Assembly (NCBI RefSeq): GCF_014874095.1
Contig: NZ_JADBEB010000001.1
Span: 1,860,001 to 1,924,000, forward strand
Direction of reading: 5' to 3'
Length of the DNA stretch: 64,000 bases
Origin: Plantactinospora soyae
GTDB lineage: Bacteria > Actinomycetota > Actinomycetes > Mycobacteriales > Micromonosporaceae
Under the pieces are notes generated by a model, which searched no databases, was not told the DNA's origin, and saw only the letters and a list, made by a program, of their open reading frames with translations. Made by a program: the position numbers and the translations under genes. Positions 60,274 through 64,000 of the stretch are shown in pieces (within the stretch, counting starts at the first letter, position 1; every line of letters begins with the position of its first letter).

Positions 60274-62481
60274 ATGGCGACCCTCCTCTACCGACTAGGC
60301 CGGGCCTCGTTCCGGCGCCGCCGGCTCGTGGTGGTCATCTGGCTCGTCCTGCTGGCCGCACTCGGCGGGGCGGCGGTGGCCTTCATGGGCCCGTCGTCGT
60401 CGAACTTCTCCATCCCCGGCACCGAATCGCAGCGCGCGATCGACGCGCTGGCCCGGGAGTTCCCCGAGGCTAGCGGCGCGACCGGCACCATCGTGGTGGC
60501 CGCCCCCGAGGGCCAGCAGCTCATCGCGCCGGACCGGCAGCCGGTCGTCGCCGACCTGGTACGGGAGGCGTCGGCGCTGCCCGGGGCGATCGGCGCACTG
60601 GACCCGTTCGCCACCGGCGCGGTGTCCCCGGACCGTCGGTACGCGCTGATCCAGGTCCAGTTCGCCGCGCAGGCTGACGACATCACCGAGGCGCAGCGGC
60701 ACGCGTACGAGAACAGTGGCTCGGCCGCGACGGCCGCCGGCCTACAGGTGGAGCACGGCGGCGAGGTGATGTCCGGCGTACCCGAGTTCGGCGGCACCGA
60801 GGCGATCGGCGTGGTCATCGCCCTGGTCGTGCTGATCGTGACGTTGGGTTCACTGGTCGCCGCCGGAATGACGATGCTCAACGCGCTGATCGGAGTCGGC
60901 GCCGGCATGGCCGGGCTGTACGCGCTGAGCAGCACCGTCGAGCTGACCAGCACCGCACCGGTACTCGCGCTGATGCTCGGACTGGCGGTCGGGATCGACT
61001 ACTCGCTCTTCATCACCTCGCGCCACCGGCAGAACCTGTTGGAGGGGCTGGCACCCGAGGAGGCGGCCGGCCGGGCGATCGGTACCGCCGGTTCCGCCGT
61101 CCTGTTCGCCGGGGTCACCGTCGTCATCGCGCTGGCCGGACTGGCCGTGGTCGACATCCCGTTCCTGACCGCCATGGGTCTGGCCGCCGCCGGCACCGTC
61201 GCGGTCGCCGTACTCGTGGCGTTGACGTTGCTTCCCGCGCTGCTCGGCTTCGCCGGCCGGCGCATCCTGCCGCGTCGGCTCCGCAACGCCGAGAACGGCG
61301 CCGCACAGGCCGGTACCGACGCGGTCCGGTCCGAGGGCTTCGGATTCCGCTGGGCGCGGATGGTCATCCGGCTGCGCGTACCGGTGATCCTGGTTGCCGT
61401 GCTCGGCCTGGGCGCGCTGGCGCTCCCGGCCGCCGACATGCGGGTCGCGCTCCCCGACCCCGGCGCCGGCCCGGCGGGTACGCCCGCCCGTGAGGCCGCC
61501 GACCTGATCACCGCCGGGTTCGGGCCCGGGTTCAACAACCGCCTGGTGCTGGTGGTGTCGGGCGATTCGGCGGAGCGCACCACCAACGCCGCCCAGCAGG
61601 TCACCGCGGCGGTGCAGGGTACGGAGAACCTGCTCGCGCTCAGCCCGCCGAACCCGAGCCGCGACCAGCGGACCGCCCTGCTGGCCGTCATTCCGACCAC
61701 CGGGCCGACGGACCCGGCGACGGAGACCCTGGTGCACGACCTCCGGGCGAAGGTCGCCGGCATCGACGGCACGGACGGCGTCGAGGTGGCGCTCACCGGC
61801 CAGACGGCGGTCGGGATCGACGTGTCGGAGAAGCTCGCCGACGCGATGCCCTGGTACCTGCTGCTCGTGGTGGGCCTGTCGGTACTGCTGCTGATGCTGG
61901 TCTTCCGGTCCGTGCTGGTGCCGCTGAAGGCGGCGCTCGGCTTCCTGCTCACCGTCGGCGCCACCTTCGGGCTCACCGTGCTGGTCTTCCAGCAGGGCCA
62001 CCTGAGCGGCCTGGTCGGGTTGGACACGGCCGGTCCGCTGGTCAGCTTCCTGCCGATCCTGCTGATCGGCATCCTGTTCGGGCTGGCGATGGACTACGAG
62101 GTGTTCCTGGTCTCCCGGATGCGGGAGGACTTCGTGCACGGCGACACCCCGACCCAGGCCACCATCAACGGCATGGGACACGGTGCCCGGGTGGTGACCG
62201 CCGCCGCGCTCATCATGACCTCGGTTTTCGCCGGCTTCGTCCTGCTCGACGATCCGGTGATCAAGTCGATGGGCTTCGCCCTGGCCATCGGGGTGGCGAT
62301 CGACGCGTTCGTGGTCCGGATGACGATCGTGCCGGCGGTCATCTCGCTGCTCGGCCGCAGTGCGTGGTGGCTGCCTGGCTGGCTGTCGAAGATCCTGCCC
62401 AATGTCGACATCGAGGGCGAGCGGCTGCGCCGGCATCTGGCCGAGGAGCCGGAGCCGGAGCGGGTACCCGCCGGAGTCTGA
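60274..62481 (+). CDS. MMPL-family RND transporter
   Basis: A 735-residue membrane exporter with the two-half MMPL arrangement of about 12 helices and two large exported loops. Features: MATLLYRLGRASFRRRRLVV with a first helix, LMLGLAVGIDYSLFITSRHR (proton-relay region, D about 248), the matching second-half segment LIGILFGLAMDYEVFLVSRM (about 610), and SMGFALAIGVAIDAFVVRM. Family members export lipids, siderophores or drugs. The upstream TetR gene with its operators suggests induction by the exported compound. Substrate unknown. Confidence 0.93.
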   Translation: MATLLYRLGRASFRRRRLVVVIWLVLLAALGGAAVAFMGPSSSNFSIPGTESQRAIDALAREFPEASGATGTIVVAAPEGQQLIAPDRQPVVADLVREASALPGAIGALDPFATGAVSPDRRYALIQVQFAAQADDITEAQRHAYENSGSAATAAGLQVEHGGEVMSGVPEFGGTEAIGVVIALVVLIVTLGSLVAAGMTMLNALIGVGAGMAGLYALSSTVELTSTAPVLALMLGLAVGIDYSLFITSRHRQNLLEGLAPEEAAGRAIGTAGSAVLFAGVTVVIALAGLAVVDIPFLTAMGLAAAGTVAVAVLVALTLLPALLGFAGRRILPRRLRNAENGAAQAGTDAVRSEGFGFRWARMVIRLRVPVILVAVLGLGALALPAADMRVALPDPGAGPAGTPAREAADLITAGFGPGFNNRLVLVVSGDSAERTTNAAQQVTAAVQGTENLLALSPPNPSRDQRTALLAVIPTTGPTDPATETLVHDLRAKVAGIDGTDGVEVALTGQTAVGIDVSEKLADAMPWYLLLVVGLSVLLLMLVFRSVLVPLKAALGFLLTVGATFGLTVLVFQQGHLSGLVGLDTAGPLVSFLPILLIGILFGLAMDYEVFLVSRMREDFVHGDTPTQATINGMGHGARVVTAAALIMTSVFAGFVLLDDPVIKSMGFALAIGVAIDAFVVRMTIVPAVISLLGRSAWWLPGWLSKILPNVDIEGERLRRHLAEEPEPERVPAGV

Positions 62482-62491
62482 GCAGCCCCAT

Positions 62492-62528
62492 CCGGACGCG
62501 CCCGACCATCGTGGTCGGGCGCGTCCGG
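62492..62528 (+). terminator. Terminator of the MMPL gene
   Basis: A perfect 17-bp stem (62492-62508 with 62512-62528) with a 3-base loop TCG, 10 bases after the MMPL stop. The tight loop and long GC stem make a strong terminator. Confidence 0.9.
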
Positions 62529-62605
62529 CGTTTGTCGGGTGATGCCGGCCACCCGGACCCGGTAATTTGCTGGCCGGAACCGGGCCCGGAGGTCAGGATC
62601 GCGGC

Positions 62606-63532
62606 ATGGCATCGACTTCCGCGGACGGCCGTGCCGGCATCGACACCGCCCTGGTACGCCGGCTGCTCGCCGCGCAGTTCCCACAGTGGAGCGCCCTGCC
62701 GGTGACGCCGGTGGAGGTCGACGGTTGGGACAACCGGACGTACCGGCTGGGCGAGAAGATGACCGTACGGCTGCCCACCGCCGCCGGCTACGTCCCCGCG
62801 ATAGCCAAGGAGAACGAGTGGCTGCCCCGACTCGCGCCGGCGCTGCCGGTCGCGGTGCCGCCGGTCCTGGCCATGGGCGCGCCGGACGCCGGGTACCCCT
62901 TCCCGTGGTCGGTGCGCGGCTGGTTGCCCGGCCAGCGGGCTGATCGGGGGCGCATCGACGACATGCCTGGGTTCGCGGTCTCGGTGGCCGGGTTTCTCCG
63001 TGCCCTCCAACGCTGCGACACCGCCGGTGGCCCGCCGGCCGGCGAGCACAGTTTCTACCGGGGAGCCTCGCCCGCCCACTACGACCAGGAGACTCGACGC
63101 TGCCTTGCCGCGCTGGCCGGCCGGGTCGACACCGCCCGCGCCGCCGCCGTCTGGGACGCCGCCCTGGCCGCCGAGTGGCGGGGCGAGGCCGTGTGGTTCC
63201 ACGGCGACGTCGCCTCGGGGAACCTTCTGGTCCGGGACGGCGAGCTGGCGGCGGTCATCGATTTCGGCACCTCGGGCGTCGGGGATCCGGCGTGCGATCT
63301 CGTGATCGCGTGGACGATGTTCTCCGGCGACAGCCGGGACGCCTTCCGACGGGCGGTCGGCCAGGACGAGGGCACCTGGGCCCGAGCCCGAGGCTGGGCC
63401 GTGTGGAAGGAACTCCTGGTCCTGTCCGGCCGCATCGACACCGATCCGGAGCAGGCCGCCGTCAACCAGCGCGTGATCGGCGAGATCCTCGCCGACCACG
63501 ACCGCTTCGGCCAGGCCACCGTTACGGCCTAG
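62606..63532 (+). CDS. Aminoglycoside-phosphotransferase-fold kinase
   Basis: A 308-residue kinase-fold protein. N-lobe: VDGWDNRTYRLGEKMTVRLP; catalytic loop: VWFHGDVASGNLLV; metal-binding loop: AVIDFGTSGVGDPACDLVIA; plus WSVRGWLPG, a typical family phrase. The family includes antibiotic kinases, but this type, common in actinobacteria as a stand-alone gene, is not known to confer resistance. ATG 62606 is used. It is convergent with the partial CPBP gene. Confidence 0.83.
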   Translation: MASTSADGRAGIDTALVRRLLAAQFPQWSALPVTPVEVDGWDNRTYRLGEKMTVRLPTAAGYVPAIAKENEWLPRLAPALPVAVPPVLAMGAPDAGYPFPWSVRGWLPGQRADRGRIDDMPGFAVSVAGFLRALQRCDTAGGPPAGEHSFYRGASPAHYDQETRRCLAALAGRVDTARAAAVWDAALAAEWRGEAVWFHGDVASGNLLVRDGELAAVIDFGTSGVGDPACDLVIAWTMFSGDSRDAFRRAVGQDEGTWARARGWAVWKELLVLSGRIDTDPEQAAVNQRVIGEILADHDRFGQATVTA

Positions 63533-63578
63533 CCGAAGCGTCCCGCTCCCGGCGGCCCGGTCAGGCCGCCCGAACCGA

Positions 63579-64000
63579 TCAACCGTGGGTTCGACCCATC
63601 CGGTACGTCGCGTCGGGGTCGACCTGGCCGGCGGGGCCGACCGGGTACGGATTGGCGTCCACCCGGTACGGGTCGGCGTCCACCTGAACCGGCAACTCCG
63701 GCCGGCGATCGCGGTACGACGCGAGCAGCGTGAGCGCGACGATGACCTGCACCGCCACGATGAATGCCAGCGTCATGGGCGACTTGACGCCCAACAGCGC
63801 GATCGTCGTGTTGACGCCGAAGTGGACCGCGATCGCCGCCAGCACCCCGGCCCGCTCGTAGGCGTACCCGATGAGCAGTGCCATCGGGATGACGTTGACC
63901 GAGAACAGCAGCCCGTTCCAGCTGATCAGACCGAACTCGGCGTGAATCGTTCCGGGGATGAAGAACAGCGGCAGGTGCCACACCGCCCAGGCGGCACCCA
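63579..64000 (-). CDS. CPBP intramembrane metalloprotease, C-terminal part, cut by the window edge
   Basis: The last 140 codons of a membrane protein entering from the right edge. GAAWAVWHLPLFF is the CPBP motif containing a metal-binding histidine, followed by hydrophobic helices with NVIPMALLIGYAYERAGVLA and AIAVHFGVNTTIALLG, the last holding the second conserved H and N. The EExxxR motif must lie upstream of the window. The C-terminal tail is hydrophilic, with D-P-Y-R-V-D-A-N-P-Y-type repeats. Bacterial CPBP proteases process prenylated or bacteriocin-related proteins; role unknown here. Confidence 0.83.
   Translation of the reverse strand, partial: GAAWAVWHLPLFFIPGTIHAEFGLISWNGLLFSVNVIPMALLIGYAYERAGVLAAIAVHFGVNTTIALLGVKSPMTLAFIVAVQVIVALTLLASYRDRRPELPVQVDADPYRVDANPYPVGPAGQVDPDATYRMGRTHG

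Noticed and set aside
62606-63532. Antibiotic-resistance phosphotransferase
   Set aside because: Only the general kinase fold is supported; nothing indicates a specific resistance enzyme.
1-64000. tRNA and rRNA genes
   Set aside because: No T-loop plus acceptor-stem pattern or rRNA sequence was recognised on either strand; a dedicated scan was not possible.

Overview
The window is about 64 kb of very GC-rich actinobacterial DNA. Gene content, codon bias and small repeats fit a filamentous member of the Micromonosporaceae (Micromonospora-like; genus not resolvable by eye). Evidence includes the block ino1, padR, DUF5318, ponA, GT87, rpsF, ssb, rpsR, rplI and dnaB, whose order parallels the origin-proximal block of mycobacteria (Rv0046c to Rv0058), a helix-turn-helix/DUF397 pair, a DUF4192 protein, a mycothiol-type DinB protein, and a SARP/AfsR regulator.

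Layout. 0-25 kb: molybdenum cofactor genes are scattered among housekeeping genes: mobA (partial) and fdhD at the left edge, moaA-moaD near 9 kb, and moaC-mogA-moeA-moaE near 22-25 kb. Between them lie a secreted amidase, two GNAT acetyltransferases, a fructosamine-kinase-like protein, a membrane metallophosphoesterase, a large fusion of an endonuclease-Q-like PHP nuclease with an SF1 helicase, a DMT exporter, two tandem LppU-like proteins, an AAA ATPase, a DoxX protein and a GT87 mannosyltransferase-like enzyme. 25-31 kb: an AT-richer stretch with a secreted orphan protein, a fragment of a second SARP gene, a run of strong hairpins without a convincing coding gene, and a 1042-residue SARP/NB-ARC/TPR regulator. 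31-36 kb: a translationally coupled set (GGDEF-EAL protein, GT87-like protein, two CrcB fluoride channel subunits). 36-38 kb: a phosphoribosyltransferase, a TFIIB-type zinc-ribbon protein and a DinB-like protein. 38-56.4 kb: the origin-proximal block, including dnaB, the ribosomal/ssb operon, endonuclease IV, membrane glycosyltransferase-like proteins, ponA, padR and inositol-phosphate synthase. 56-64 kb: MGMT, an ArsR regulator coupled to a small membrane coiled-coil protein, a secreted TAP-type peptidase, a TetR-MMPL exporter pair, an APH-fold kinase and a partial CPBP protease.

Functional links. The moa/moe/mob/fdhD genes cover most of molybdopterin-guanine dinucleotide synthesis and delivery for a formate-dehydrogenase-type enzyme whose structural genes are not here. 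Ino1 feeds phosphatidylinositol and mycothiol, PonA and the GT87 proteins build the envelope, and Ssb, DnaB, Nfo, MGMT and the EndoQ-helicase fusion serve replication and repair. The observations most worth following up are the EndoQ-helicase fusion, the hairpin-rich interval at 26.88-27.14 kb, the duplicated CTAG palindrome before the AAA ATPase, and the clear PadR and TetR operator palindromes. No tRNA, rRNA, CRISPR array, intact insertion sequence or prophage was seen.
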